Shown here: in pieces, positions 24,160-35,734 of the stretch
How the letters are laid out: every line of letters starts with the position of its first letter
Position numbering within the stretch: the stretch's first letter is position 1
Origin: Parelaphostrongylus tenuis
Taxonomy: Eukaryota > Nematoda > Chromadorea > Rhabditida > Metastrongylidae
DNA: 64,000 bases
Direction: 5' to 3'
Assembly (NCBI GenBank): GCA_019055375.1
Contig: JAHQIW010000745.1
Span: 90,458 to 154,457, forward strand
Translations under genes and position numbers: made by a program
The notes under the pieces: model-generated
Databases searched by the model: none
Told to the model about the DNA's origin: nothing
What the model saw: the letters and a program-made list of their open reading frames with translations, nothing else

Positions 24160-24480
24160 CCCTGGCCGAGTGGCTGTGATGTCCGTCGTGACACGGCGCG
24201 GGCCTGATCCCCACCCTAACACTCTCCGGCAGTGAACGATGAACAAAGTGAGGCTATCCGCGAGATTGCAAGCAGACGTGCTCAACCAGTATTCTACGAT
24301 GTTCAAGAAGAAGGCGAAAGAACAAATTGAATGCTAGAAGTACTGGGATCTGCGCAGTGTAAAAAATGTGAGGCAGATCAAATAAATAATAAAAAAGTGG
24401 TACTCTTTTGCCGTTGTCGACTTGTCGATCACACAACGCTCCTTTTCCGCAATTGAAACCATCCATGTGGGATTTAGAGA
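24160..24480 (+). repeat. SINE-B (tRNA-Ser-like)
   Basis: Head with GGCCGAGTGGCTGTGATG (box A) and a GGGCCTGATCC box B, then AACACTCTCCGGCAGTGAA, CTATCCGCGAGATTGCAA, GCTAGAAGTACTGGGATC. Best reference copy of the family. Confidence 0.75.
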
Positions 24481-25348
24481 CGAAGAACTGTGGAAAGGGA
24501 CGCGTGGTCCATGATTTTACTCTACACGCTCATATACTTTTGATCTATTAATAATTCTTACGTGTGAATAAAACTTCCCACCTACGTAACACTTTTCACC
24601 GCAGCTATTAAGCAGTTTTCTGGGCTCTTTTAAATGACACAAAGGTGCCCTTCATATTGATATACAAAAGATCACTAATAGCTGCGGTAATAGAATTTCA
24701 TAGCAAAAATGATTTCTATTTAGGAGTCTCACTTTGTCCACGATGAATTATTTATACGCGCAGATTTTTTTTTTGAATTTTTCATAGCTAATTAGAATTG
24801 GTCGATGGCTTACCAATTGTACATCTAAAATGCCAACTGGACGAAGAAAAGCTGTCCTCTCAACTATCTGTCATCTTATTGTTTGCAACTAACCTCGTCA
24901 CTAAGAAGAGCAACTGGAACAAAACGATCAGGATGGTGTTAAACAGTCAGAGGGAAAATCACTAGGAAGATATTTTTCTGCGAACGACGTATGCCATAGC
25001 ATATCCATAAATTAGGATATTGATTGATTTCGAGCTCTCCACGAATTAACTTTCGTGCACAGAAATAAACCAGCAAGAAAAAATGTGCACTCACAGATGT
25101 TACGTTTTCGTCAGTATGTGAAATTTCATTCATAAAATAATTCTCTGTGATTACATTCATATCTATGTTTTATCGCCTCGAATCTGTCAAAGATTCCTTC
25201 TGATGTTTCGTGACTCCGTTAAGACACTCTCATGAATATTTTCAAGGAATTGCAAGTGGGAGAATCTCAGTTAGAAACGTTAATCAAGAACAAATGTTGC
25301 ACGAATGTACTGTGCTTGCAACAGCCTCTTGTTATAGTGATAGGTTGA

Positions 25349-25724
25349 GGATTGGGAAAAAGTTCTGAGAAAATGCTTGTAACTTTTTTGGGTGTCGGCT
25401 ATTTCCTGTGATTTTCAGCTCATTCGAAAGCCCTCTTCTCCCGCGTTGATAGGTATGTCATTTATCTATTTATTCCAAGACAGAGTTAAGAAGCGAGTAA
25501 ATTAAGCTGTTGACGATGGGCGAATGACTGTTATGTTCAAACGCAATGGTGGCATGTGTACGCATCAATCTGGTTTAGCTCGCTTGTTAATCCATCTTGA
25601 AATGAGTAGATAAATATATGCCAATCAGCGGGGGAGAAGGCGGGCTTTCAGGTGAACTCAAAAACATAAAAATGACCGACACTCAAAAAGTTACAAGCAT
25701 TTTCTCAGAACTTTTCCCCAATCA
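25349..25724. repeat. Hairpin element, 376 bp
   Basis: ATTGGGAAAAAGTTCTGAG at 25351 and its reverse complement ending at 25722 bound imperfect arms of 100-150 bp. No coding content. It abuts the next hairpin element. Confidence 0.75.
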
Positions 25725-25739
25725 AATAACTTAAGTAGG

Positions 25740-26188
25740 TTCTTTTTGATTATAAGGGAACAAATAAGAAACCGATCTCATTTGCTAGAGAGGAACTTTT
25801 CATAGGAGTTTTCATAGGCCATTTGAAAGCTGAGACATCAGGTTACAGCCCATTGTCGCCTGTTTTCGAAAGAGCATTTTCTTGACGTTGCTACACAAGG
25901 AAGTTTCTTGTGTTGCAGACGAGCATATTTCTTGCCGGACAAAGCTCTTTAGTTGAACTATTACTAGTCATTCAATAGCGTAATCGTTTTTGATTTCAAC
26001 GCTGTGCTTATACTCTGAAAAGACCGCTTCTCTGGAAGGCAGCAGGTAAATTAAGTGAAAAAATTGAAAAACCGGCTATGGGGGGCTTTAGCCAGCATCT
26101 AAGCTTTCGAATGATAACTAACACTCTACGAAAATTCTCCAGCAAGTGAGGTCGGATTTTCATTTGTTCCTTTCTAATCAGAAAGAAC
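25740..26188. repeat. Hairpin (foldback) element
   Basis: The arms begin TATAAGGGAACAAAT (left) and, inverted, ATTTGTTCCTTTCTAATC (right) and include the AAAGCTnAGA motif about 100 bp in from each end. Same family as 31182-31955, 41079-41952 and 54901-55644. Confidence 0.7.
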
Positions 26189-26664
26189 CCTTCAAGTAGC
26201 AGGTAGGTAGTGAATTTTTTGTCACTAAACACAAATAAACCCATGACAGTGGAACTATATTTCCTCAACTCTGAATTCACTTTCAACGACTATATGTAAT
26301 GTGAAAACTCCAAATGGTAAATATTGGGGCTTGTGATGACTATAAAATACGTTTAAATTGTGCAGTTCTTCATGGTTCTGTGTTGAAAAGAGAGTAAGCC
26401 GTGTATAAGGATTACTAGTTGTAAACAGTGAACTGCTAGATATATACACTTTATACTATATGTAGATGGCGAGAGGTGGCGATAGAGATGTAGATGGTGA
26501 TATAATGTGGACAACATTGATGACCGTCTAGCCTGCTCACAAATTCTAATTTCATACCTACTATAACTGTATCACAGTTTTTATCAAAGATGCTGATTAC
26601 GATGGTAGGAAGTGGGAGAAATGCTGAAGCAAAAGCTTTGCACACTGATCAGTCTCTGTGAAGA

Positions 26665-26905
26665 ACGTGCCATGCATTCGACTTGATCAATCATCGCTTG
26701 AGGTGATTTAATGCATCTCTGGCTATTACAACGACTTGGGTGACCTACCGATATATCAAGTCAGTGTGATACTATTCCACCTGACAAGTCTGGTACCAAC
26801 TCACCTAACCCGGAGGAATGGAGAGCTTGGTCAGCCTTGAGCGCGTAATCGAACCGTGTGCGATTCGCTAGGCACCAATAACCACTGCGCTACGCGCACC
26901 CAAAA
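26665..26905 (-). repeat. SINE-A (tRNA-derived)
   Basis: On the minus strand: GCGCGTAGCGCAGTGGTTA box A, box B with GGTTCGATTACGC, then GACCAAGCTCTCC and GTTGGTACCAG body. Confidence 0.75.
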
Positions 26906-28160
26906 AAGTCCATGGCTTGAAAAACTTTATTCGCAGCACTGGAGGTTGTATGTGAAGGACGATAGTTGCATGCAGTATACTGGATGCCTACAAATGTTCA
27001 TTGTAAAAGTGTAGTGTGCATTAAATGTTTATGAGGACTATTCTCAACGAATTCGTTATAGCTGAGGTGGTAGGACCTGGCAGCTGTTTATAACGACAAA
27101 ATCTGTTGAATTGTCATTGAAGGGAACGCACACATTCTGTCAACACTTAACCACTCTTAAGATGTCAATTAATTACAGAAAGTATAGAAAAATAGTCTCA
27201 TGTCGACTATAGAGGCGATGCCGAAGTGTTCTCAAAGAATGACACTCTTAAAGTCATGTCACCCCTAAGTCCCAATGTATCAAAGATCATCGCTTACACC
27301 GTAATATGTTGAAAGGCCTCGTTAGTTGTGGATCCTTTCTTTAAATCACATTTTTTACTCAATAGTAAATGCTATTGATCGAACGGGAGGAATGAAAAGC
27401 TATTAGGATTTACAGATCCTCACCAATAACATGCATATCTATCAACTTCATCATTATAAAATCTTAGGTTCGCTTGATTCTACAAATCTTTGTTCAAATG
27501 CGGCTAAGTAGATGTAGACTGTCAGCTGATATTAATCGAGGTGCTCTAGAAAATGACAGTCGATTACCGAGAGGTCCGGTGAGTAAGATGGATGAGAGAC
27601 AGTTTTTTCTCAGTTTTTTCTTCTCAGTTCGTACATTGTTGGTCGCTCAACTCGTGATGCTGGCTTCTTACGCAGTGGAATTCTTCTTCTTCTCTCGATT
27701 AATGTTGGTTGTAAATGCAGCAGTTCCAGGGGTATCTTATAACTTTCTTGACAGAGTTATGCTGTAGTCATTTAGTTCGAGTATTAGAGTGCATAGTGCC
27801 ATATGCGGTGGCGCACGGTAGGGTCGAAATTTTCCGGAGCTTACTAGATGAAACCTCGACTTATACGGATGCAGGAGGGAGTTGAGCCCGTATTTCACCC
27901 ATACCGAGGGCGTGTGCTACCACTACACCACTGAGACTAACACTGTGCTACCACTCCTTCCCTTGGCTTCCATAATCGTTTCACTGCTTCATCGTAACCT
28001 CTACACTGCGCAGAGCATCACTTACTGTCGCGCAAATCTATCATTTCTCATCGAGAGTCACCGCTTGATTGCGGCACTGAACGTTTTCCTTGGTTAGAAC
28101 AGCACTAGATAACTTTTTTTTGATGACCTTATTTGTTTTTCCACATAACTGAGTTCGGTC
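26906..28160. other. Intergenic, one tRNA-like fragment
   Basis: A minus-strand tRNA-like stretch is at 27868-27945 (reverse complement of GTTGAGCCCGTATTTC and CTACCACTACACCACTG). No gene motif is seen; the open frame 27474-27767 has no support. Confidence 0.45.
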
Positions 28161-28164
28161 GTGT

Positions 28165-28485
28165 TCCGCAGCTGTCCCAAGAGCACGATGTTTTCCTCGA
28201 GAGGACGAGATCCGGGGGTCGATAATAATTCCTAAGGGAAGCACCATACATTCGTCTTCATCCAGCATCGTTAGATTTGATTGAATGCATATCGGGCCTT
28301 TACTATGACTCGTGGTGGTCTACCGACATACCAGCTAGTACTGCTATGCTCTCAGACGAAATTAACTGGTACCGGTCTATCGAGCGGAGAGGATGGAAAC
28401 TTGATGAGCCATATGTGTGGGAGTAAAAGATCAATCCAATGTGTCGCAGAGCACCTAGAGCCGCTGCGCCACACACGCCGCTGTC
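28165..28485 (-). repeat. SINE-A (tRNA-derived)
   Basis: The plus strand shows TTGAATGCATATCGGGCC, GGTCTACCGAC, GTCGCAGAGCACCTAGAG and CGCTGCGCCACAC, the reverse of the SINE-A head and body. Confidence 0.7.
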
Positions 28486-29039
28486 ATTCCTCAACCCTTT
28501 AGGGACGGCAGTTGATCGATCGCACGGCGCAACTCGCAAAAGGGGCGCGATTTCCGGTATTCAATTGGGGTTCTTCCTCCATTTTGAGAGTGAAACCTTA
28601 GGTTTCTTGTGTTACTCAGAAACTCCGTGATTTTCTCTAGATGGTCATATGTTTTACATGCATATATAACTTTTCTGCTACGATAAAAATTTTGAGTGTG
28701 TAATGCTTCTGCACCGTTCTACAACAATCTTTCAAAAAACCAAGTACAGCTTCGAAATCCTCGAGATTTGAGCTATCGAATGACTAGTAACAGTTTGGCG
28801 AAGAGCATATATACAAGCGCCAGCCGAGCGGATGAAGCATACTGAGTGTGAAATAAAATCTTACCGTAATAAAAAGGCTTTCTCAAAATCAAGAATATTG
28901 TTGAAATCGCGGAGATTTAAGCTTTTGAATGATTACCAAGTGTCCTAGAGAAAAGATATGTCCAGCGAGAGAGGCCTTAAAACAACCGTGTACCTCGCTA
29001 GTACACGTCGTCTCTTAGGGTTTCAAAGGAAAAGAAGGA

Positions 29040-29280
29040 TTAAGCTCTAGGCAATGCGCCATGCACTCGTCTTCAAATTCTGACTTCGTTTAAGATAACT
29101 GAATGTCATATCTGTGCCTTCACAAAGTTTATCCTCCCAGACAAGTCTGAGACCAGCCCGGCACCAATTTACTGACGCAGAAGGGATGGAGGGCTTGGTG
29201 AGACATGAGCAAGATCAAACCATCGACCTTGGGTGGGACGAAGGACACCTCTAACCACTGCATCATATGCGCTCTCCTTC
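29040..29280 (-). repeat. SINE-A (tRNA-derived)
   Basis: CCAGACAAGTCTGAGACC, GGGATGGAGGGCTTGGTG, CCTCTAACCACTGCATCA in plus order mark a reverse-oriented copy. Confidence 0.7.
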
Positions 29281-29425
29281 ATCCAGCGTACATGAAATCT
29301 TTGCCGCTTGTCGTATGCCAGCGAAGCTATTGCATCGGCGTGTCCATCGATGGGCGTGTCATCGCAATCCGGTCAGAGAATTGCGATCGGGGCGAGATTA
29401 TTTCTCGCATTTGAGCACGTTTATT

Positions 29426-29956
29426 AAGGTCAAGAGAAGTCACTGTTTGAACCTTTGTTAAGGACTTATATCTCTTTTCATTTGCTCCGGAAGCTTAGCC
29501 TAAGCCTTTCCAAATACTGGACACATCCGTGTCTACACTGTCGGTCCACCCCCCGAAGCGTTAGAGTTCCCTATTCACTTCAAATCAAGCCGTGCTCGTC
29601 CTTGGTCGGTGACCCTTATGGGTCGTCAACGGCCCTCACTTTTAACGCGGCTGGCTCCTTATGCAACATACGATTTCACCATCACCCTTGGGGTTGGTTG
29701 ATTTCAGGTCTCTATGGATAGATAGTCGCTGTCAGAACCTTTAGTGCCCACACCTCGTTCCATCCTTTTTTCCCCTCTTAGTGGCCTTTTTTTAAATAAA
29801 CTAAGTCAGGAGCAAAACTGTGGTTAACGAGGAATTCTCATTGAGCCGCTTTTTAGGCGTGGGCCAGTGCCATTAGACGCTGTTGTTAGACGCAGCGCGT
29901 TGCACGTTAGAGACCGAGAGGGCGTGGGTCCACGGACCCGCAAAGGTCAAGAGAAG
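29426..29956. repeat. Segment flanked by 14-bp direct repeats
   Basis: AAGGTCAAGAGAAG occurs exactly at 29426-29439 and 29943-29956. The 500-bp segment between is GC-richer than its surroundings and contains the palindrome GGGTCCACGGACCC near 29929. No coding motif. Either an insertion with a target duplication or a local duplication. Confidence 0.5.
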
Positions 29957-30349
29957 AATTTTCGCTATTTAAACCCTTCATTCACCCTATATTTTCCTCT
30001 CTCTCATACTTAAGCTTCGGCGATGCTGCTCAGAGCGGCTCTTATTATTATCCGTGCTTGTCGTCGCAGTTCCGTTGTTTATCAGATTGTTATGTCGTTT
30101 TATTATCTTTTGGATTATAATAATTAATTCGTCTTTTATTGCTTTTGTCTAGCACCATTGTTTTTTTCCACGTCATTTTAAACTGTAAAAATCGATACTC
30201 AAGAAGAATCACTGTATAGAAACGGATAGGTTCAATTTGTCAAGCGTGCAGCATCTCCTGAACCAAAGGAATCGCTCTCTGTGTGGTAAGTGGTGCTATA
30301 CATTTTCACTAATATCAATAAATACTGAGTTGTTTATTTGAATAACAAC

Positions 30350-30500
30350 GGTCAGCGGTGCAACGGTTAGCATACGCTCCCGGAAAAAGTGAGATGTGGG
30401 TTCGAATCCCGGCTGACGCAAATGGTTTTGCACAACACTCCACATTATTGGGTACATCACAAGATCATACCACCGCAAGTGGCGGTCAGATAAAAAGAAT
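30350..30500 (+). repeat. SINE-C, tRNA-like copy
   Basis: GTGCAACGGTTAGCATACGC box A and GGGTTCGAATCCCGG box B, followed by CACCGCAAGTGGCGGT also seen after the hairpin at 22.8 kb. The anticodon loop again has C at position 33. Confidence 0.75.
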
Positions 30501-30577
30501 TCTGATTTATTTGAATACTTTTTATTTGTACTTCTTTTTAGCAGTCTTTTGATTTCATAATATATAAAGGATAAAGG

Positions 30578-30868
30578 ATAAAGCTCTCGGTGTTGATCAA
30601 TCCCTGAGGGATGCGCCATGCATTCGACTTCAATTTCTAACTTCGTTTGAGGTGATTGAATGCATATCTGGCCTTTACAATGACTCACGGTGGCCTTCCG
30701 CTGAACCGAGTCAGTGCTGCTTATCCTCCCAGACAACTCTGAGACCTGCCTGGTACCAATTTACCGACCCCGGAGGGATGGATGGCTTGGTGAGCCATGA
30801 GCGCGAGATCGATCCATTGACCTCGTGTGCGACGCAGAGCACCTCTAACCACTGCGCCACATGCGCTA
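30578..30868 (-). repeat. SINE-A (tRNA-derived), well preserved
   Basis: Minus strand: GTGGCGCAGTGGTTAGAG box A, GGATCGATCTCGCGCTCA box B, body ending in GAGCTTTATCCTTTATCC. A TA microsatellite directly abuts the head. Confidence 0.85.
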
Positions 30869-30965
30869 TATATATATGTATACATATATATATATATATA
30901 TATACATATGTATGTATACGTATATGTATACTATGTATATATATATATATATATATATACATATT
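30868..30965. repeat. TA microsatellite
   Basis: Alternating TA with TATG/TACG interruptions. Confidence 0.9.
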
Positions 30966-31014
30966 CAAGAATATTGAGTAGTAAGCAAAGCGCTCGACCC
31001 CATGCGTGAGCGGT

Positions 31015-31085
31015 GACCTCGGTGGTGTAGCGGTAGCACGCGTCCTTGGTAACGGTGAAATGCGGGTTCAACTCTTGGAATTCAG
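31015..31085 (+). repeat. tRNA-like SINE head
   Basis: GGTGTAGCGGTAGCACGC box A and GCGGGTTCAACTC box B; no clean acceptor stem, so not called as a tRNA gene. Confidence 0.55.
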
Positions 31086-31181
31086 CTCAATCTCTTTCTA
31101 TTTGCTTTTACTGGGTTTATTTCTTATATTGCCCTAGATTCTCTTTTTATATACGTTTTTTAATTTTTGGTTTTTTCTGTT

Positions 31182-31955
31182 ATCTGGCGACAAATGAAGA
31201 ATCGACCCCTTTCGTTGGACACGAAATTTTCATAAGATTGTTAGGAATCATTCGAAAGCTCAGATCTTTGACTACTGTGCTCTTCGGCTGTTTTCCTAAG
31301 AGACCCTTTTACAACAGTGTAATATACGAAATAAATTTATGTTTCACACCGGTGGTGCGTTTTCACTGTTACTTCGCTGGAAGCACGAAAAGCATATGAA
31401 CGTGTGTAGGAAATCTTGTAGTATCAGAGTCATACGTTTTGTCTGGAGTTTCTTTTTTGAAGAGGAAAAAAAATCAATTAAATAACAAAAACTGCACTCA
31501 ACATGGTAACGTGATCGATCGATCGATCGATCGCCGTATGGAATCGACGGCCAGCATCCTCTCACACCACCCCTTCTCTTCCCTCCCCTCCTCTCCTTTG
31601 GCTCAATCCACACTTCAGCCGAAAACCAACGCCTGCATATGTGAAACTTAGCCCTATCTTCCCTGATACTTTTTATTGAAACGGTATTTCGAGAAAATAA
31701 ACTCAGCGTTAGGATCATCGAAACTTCAGCTACCGAACATTAGTTATGACTTAGAAAAGAGCCCTGTTCTGCGAGAAATGTGCGCATGTGAGACACAAAT
31801 GTTTTCTTTTTGCTACATCGTCATAAAAAAGACTTTTGAAAAATGGCCACGTAGCGCATTAGCCAGAGATTCAAGCTTTCGATTGGTTACTGAAGGTGCA
31901 ATGGAGAGTTCCTGTCCATTGAAACGGATAATTCTTTTCATTTGTCGCCAGACAA
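31182..31955. repeat. Long hairpin (foldback) element, 774 bp
   Basis: Outer ends TCTGGCGACAAATGAA and its inverse; the AAGCTCAGATCTTTG motif (left) mirrors GAGATTCAAGCTTTCG (right). The centre carries (GATC)n at 31511-31533 and a C/T-rich stretch. No transposase. Confidence 0.7.
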
Positions 31956-32325
31956 AAGGAAGAATCAAATTTTTCTCTTCCTTTGTTTTCTTGTATTTTT
32001 TCTTTTTTTCCTATCTGTTTTTAGATTATGAAGTTCCTTTTGTGAATTTGTTTCTTCTTCTTATCTATTATTATTCGCTTCTTATCACTTACAGCAGTCT
32101 ATTAGTACATTTCTGTTATCGGGAAAGATTTTTGAAGGGAACTTTTTGTTCAACAAGAATTTTCCAGTAAACCATTAATAATGATATAGCTTGAATCTCG
32201 GTAATTTGGAAAATGTACATGTTTTTTTAAAAGCTTCCTTAAAGCGCTTTAGCAGTTTATACAGAATGGATCCTTCCATTATTTTGAGCTAACTTGTCAT
32301 GTGGTCTGGTGAGGGCTCTTGTACA

Positions 32326-32366
32326 GCCCGATGCACGTGTTTCGTCCTTACAGACTCATCAGTCGT
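32326..32366 (-). ncRNA. Hammerhead-like motif, truncated stem I
   Basis: Minus: CGA, CUGAUGA, stem II GUC-UGUAAG-GAC (3 perfect pairs), GAAAC, ACGU, GCA (U of the cleavage triplet changed), UCGGGC. The 5' half of stem I is cut to 3 nt by the inversion junction. Probably inactive. Confidence 0.6.
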
Positions 32367-32431
32367 CTCTGTAGGAAGAGTAGGGTCCCCGAGAGAACTG
32401 ACTATAAGAAGATCGAAAGACGACGGGTTCT

Positions 32432-32474
32432 GCCCGACTGACAAGACTGCAAGGACGAAACATGTGTATCGGGC
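32432..32474 (+). ncRNA. Hammerhead-like motif, core mutated
   Basis: GCCCGA, CUGACAA (G8 changed to A), AAGGACGAAAC, AUGU, GUA, UCGGGC. Stem I is perfect, but loss of the catalytic G predicts inactivity. Confidence 0.6.
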
Positions 32475-32751
32475 TGTACAAGAGCCCTTACCAGACCACA
32501 TGACAAGTTAGCTCAAATAATAATGAAAGGATCTATTGAAATTTGAGCGTGGTCTTAATAAAGCACTCGAAGGAAAGGTATAATATGATAAAAATACCAG
32601 CCAACTAGCAATCGAGTGCGAAAACACACTGTGTTAGGTGAATGTTTCACTTGACATAGAGTGTAAAGCGTACGTCGTCGTTAACTATATATAAGGAGTG
32701 TGACGCTCCCGAGAGAACTGGCTATGCAAAGATCGACAGACGACGGGTTCT

Positions 32752-32795
32752 GCCCGGCTGATGAGTCCGTAAGGACGGAAACACGTGTCTCGGGC
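32752..32795 (+). ncRNA. Hammerhead candidate with one extra core G
   Basis: GCCCGG, CUGAUGA, stem II GUCC-GUAA-GGAC (4 perfect pairs), then GGAAAC (one G more than canonical GAAAC), ACGU, GUC, UCGGGC. Stem I pairs six positions including one G-U. Confidence 0.65.
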
Positions 32796-32929
32796 TGTAC
32801 AAGAGCCCTTACCAGACCACATGACATGTTGGCTCAAATAATGATGAAAGGATATATTGAAATTTGAGCGTGGTCTTAACAAAACACTTGAAATATAGGT
32901 ATAGTATGATAAAACGCGCGTTACCGTGC

Positions 32930-34010
32930 GCATTTTTCGTAAGACTGAGCTCTTCCCTTAGACCATTAATAATCATTCGATAGCGTGAATCTCGGCAAGT
33001 TCAACACTGTGCTTTTTTCTCCGAAAAGACTCTTTCACTGCACTGCAGTAAAGGAAAATATTGACTTTCTTACTTGGTGCCGCGCATTTCTTGTCGGCTG
33101 GGTGTGTGAACGGCTGTGTATTGATCGCGCAGCGCTTTCTAAACGTGACGCGAGATTTTTATTATTAATTTTCTAGTTCTTCGCTTTTAAAAGAAAAACA
33201 GAGAAAAAGGTTTAAACCCCGTCCTCACCCATTTTCAGCCTCTTGAGAAAAACAACTTTTTTGTTGTTTTTTTCTACAGTTTCAATAGTCATTCGATAGC
33301 TTAGATCTCGAGAATTTCCGCTTTGCATTTTATTTCTGAAATGACCTGCTTGTTATGCTGTGATATCAAAAATGAAATCATGTCCTTATTACAATAGTTA
33401 TTGAAAGTTTAGAAGAAAAGCTGTGTCCAGCGAAACTTGCCAGAGCGTCAAACATAATTTTATTTTCACTGCTAAAGCTCAAAAAAGTTTTCTTTTTTTT
33501 AAACCAAAATCGGCCGTTGAAATCTCGATTTTAAGTTATTTAATGACTACTGAAACTTTATAAAAAAAAAGGAAGAAACATGTTTTTTTGTAGACCGAAA
33601 ATGAGTGTGTATAGAGGAAAATACCGAGAAAAATTATGACTCTGATGCTCCAAGATTTTCTCTACTCCTTCACATGCTTTTCGTTGTATACACTTATGCT
33701 TAGGCATATTGGGGGAGGGTTCATTTCGGGATGAAAAGCGTAAACCTACAGAATGGTCAAATAAAGTTTTTCCTGCAATTTTTATACAAATAATAAAAAA
33801 TCTTCACAAAGCGGAGGAATCTAAAATAAATGACGAAAGTGCGCGCGATAATGTACGACTTGTGTGGAACACAGTTTTATTTTTTTACTACAGAAGAAGG
33901 CCTTTTTGGGGAACAAGCACACTTTGAAATTTCCAAGATTTAGGCTTTCTAGTGATGATCTAGCGGAAAGTCTTTGTTCAGCAAAAAGCTCTTTTAATAG
34001 ATTTGTTCCC
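32930..34010. repeat. Probable decayed hairpin element
   Basis: ATAATCATTCGATAGCGTG near 32970 and AGATTTAGGCTTTCTAGTG near 33935 look like inverted copies of the motif typical of the other hairpin elements; the arms are much diverged. No gene seen. Confidence 0.35.
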
Positions 34011-34527
34011 CGTAACAGAAAGTAACAGTCTTTCATCACAAACACACATTGTTGTAAGAAAGTATGGCGAATTTCCTTCCATCATGAGCGCGTTAAGGGG
34101 ATCGTGCCATATCCATTACAACTTCTCTGTTTGTCAGTACTCCTGATACTCGGAAACCTCATATTGAATCCTTTTCAAAAGCTTAAACTCGGAGTGATAC
34201 GATACTGTGTTGGTGTACCCTCGCTAACTGGGGAACGTTTTGGAAAACACACCTTTTGTGATATTATTTGTTCTTCTCATTCGCCATCATCAGTTGGAAT
34301 TCTCTGCCGACTTGTGGTACACAAGGACCATAATGACCTCCGAATTTGGCCTTTCACTTTTGCTGGAATATTTCGCTTTGTGGTATTCAGCTCTACAGAG
34401 GAGCGAGAAGATTCACTCGCAGGCATCACTTGGTGCCTTTGTGGTAGCTGTGAGCTTACCTCTATAGAAGCAAGTATAGGTGCATTCAGTTCAAAGATAA
34501 TTTCATTCTACCAACGGATTGACAGAG

Positions 34528-34680
34528 TGTGCGTGGCGCAATGGTTGGAGGTGCCTTGCGACGTATACGTGGTCGTTCAGTCGATGATCGATGTTCCATC
34601 CTGCGCCCAGAGCTCACCAAGCTTTCATCCTTCCGATATCGGTAAATTAACCAGACTTATCCGGGAGGTTAGCAGTTCAA
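34528..34680 (+). repeat. SINE-A, partial
   Basis: GTGGCGCAATGGTTGGAG box A, then GCTCACCAAGCTTTCATCC and CAGACTTATCCGGGAGG body; truncated 3'. Confidence 0.65.
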
Positions 34681-34799
34681 CTTGATCATTGGTAGGACAG
34701 CGCGAGTCACTTCCATGTACGCATAATGAAGGCGAATGTAGGCCCATCCCTCAGGGGAATAATCAACGCCGAGAGGTTCTGCGCGTTCTCTATGTAGGA

Positions 34800-35015
34800 G
34801 GTTGAGATTCCTCTTGAGAGGACTGGCTAAAAAGACGAGACGCCTCCTCAACTGACGACGCTGCCAAGGCCGAAACACGTGTATTGGGCTCTATAAGTTG
34901 CCCATAACAAACCACAAGTCACATGCATGGCTCAAAAAATGAGCATCAGGCATATTGAAATTTGAGCGTGGTCTTGTGAAAAACGCTCGAAACGAAAGGT
35001 ATGATATATTTATGT
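34800..35015 (+). repeat. Hammerhead-carrying repeat, single unit
   Basis: GAGAGGACTGGCTAAAAAG leader, hammerhead-like core 34846-34889, AACAAACCACAAGTCACATG, AAATTTGAGCGTGGTC and AAACGCTCGAAACG tail. Confidence 0.7.
34846..34889 (+). ncRNA. Diverged hammerhead-like motif
   Basis: CCUCAA, CUGACGA, irregular stem II (one extra C), GAAAC, ACGU, GUA, UUGGGC. Stem I still pairs although both strands differ from the other copies (CUCAA with UUGGG). Confidence 0.5.
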
Positions 35016-35324
35016 TTATGATTCCACACCTGCTTCGGCGCCTGATGATGTGAAATTGTTGGGGAGTTCGCGATGATTCATCAGAAATAATTTCTGTTGT
35101 TATTCCTTGTGTTTCCAGTTTTATTATATTGCCACCTCACATAAAGGCTAACAATTCGTGCATCAAAAAATCCGTACTCCTCATCTTTTCAGATGTACTC
35201 TTTATTTTTGAAAAAAATATGCACATAAGAAGCATTATCTGCAATCACTCGTTCGATAATTTGTCTACAACTTCATAGAATAGCAATAATACATCTGAAA
35301 ATTTCGAGCGATATGCAAAATTGA

Positions 35325-35400
35325 GCCCTAGACAGGGGTTGAACCCGCATTCCACCCTTACCTGTCGCCTGCTACCGCTACATCGAGATCACCGCTTCTC
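35325..35400 (-). repeat. tRNA-like SINE head
   Basis: Reverse complement has GTAGCGGTAGCAGGC box A and GCGGGTTCAACCC box B. Confidence 0.55.
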
Positions 35401-35734
35401 ATTCACTCTTTTTTTCAATATAACTATCTTAGCTGTCAGCTACCAACCTTCAACGGGTTTGGTTTGATTGGCACATATTTGCATCAGTGCAGTTAAGCTA
35501 ACAGAAAATTAGAGGTAGAGCAATAAATAAAGAATTATTTTGAATTATTTGGAGAGAGGGTTATGTCCTGTTTACATTTGGTTTTCTACCTGTGCTTCAT
35601 TTATCATTGTAAACGATGCAGTAAAGAGTTTCAGAAATCTACTGTTTTTTCATTATCGACAAGAACTCTGTATCGGTTTTATTATGTAGCATACTCTTCA
35701 CATAATATAAACCTTAAAGAGCCATGTTCAGCTC

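Larger units (their letters stand above)
32283..32925 (+). repeat. Hammerhead repeat: inverted fragment plus two tandem units
   Basis: Order: minus partial copy with hammerhead 32326-32365, then two plus units, each hammerhead + GGGCTGTACAAGAGCCC hairpin + GACCACATGACA + AAATTTGAGCGTGGTC tail. The plus hammerheads start at 32432 and 32752, so the period is 320 bp. This head-to-tail arrangement is what retrozymes and satellite-type hammerhead repeats need to release unit-length RNA. Confidence 0.8.

Noticed and set aside
29440..29942. rRNA fragment or solo LTR
   Set aside because: No recognisable rRNA core words, and the ends lack TG...CA and polypurine features of an LTR.
30652..31009. Open frames of Tyr/Ile-rich proteins
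   Set aside because: They are translations of the TA microsatellite and the SINE-A beside it.
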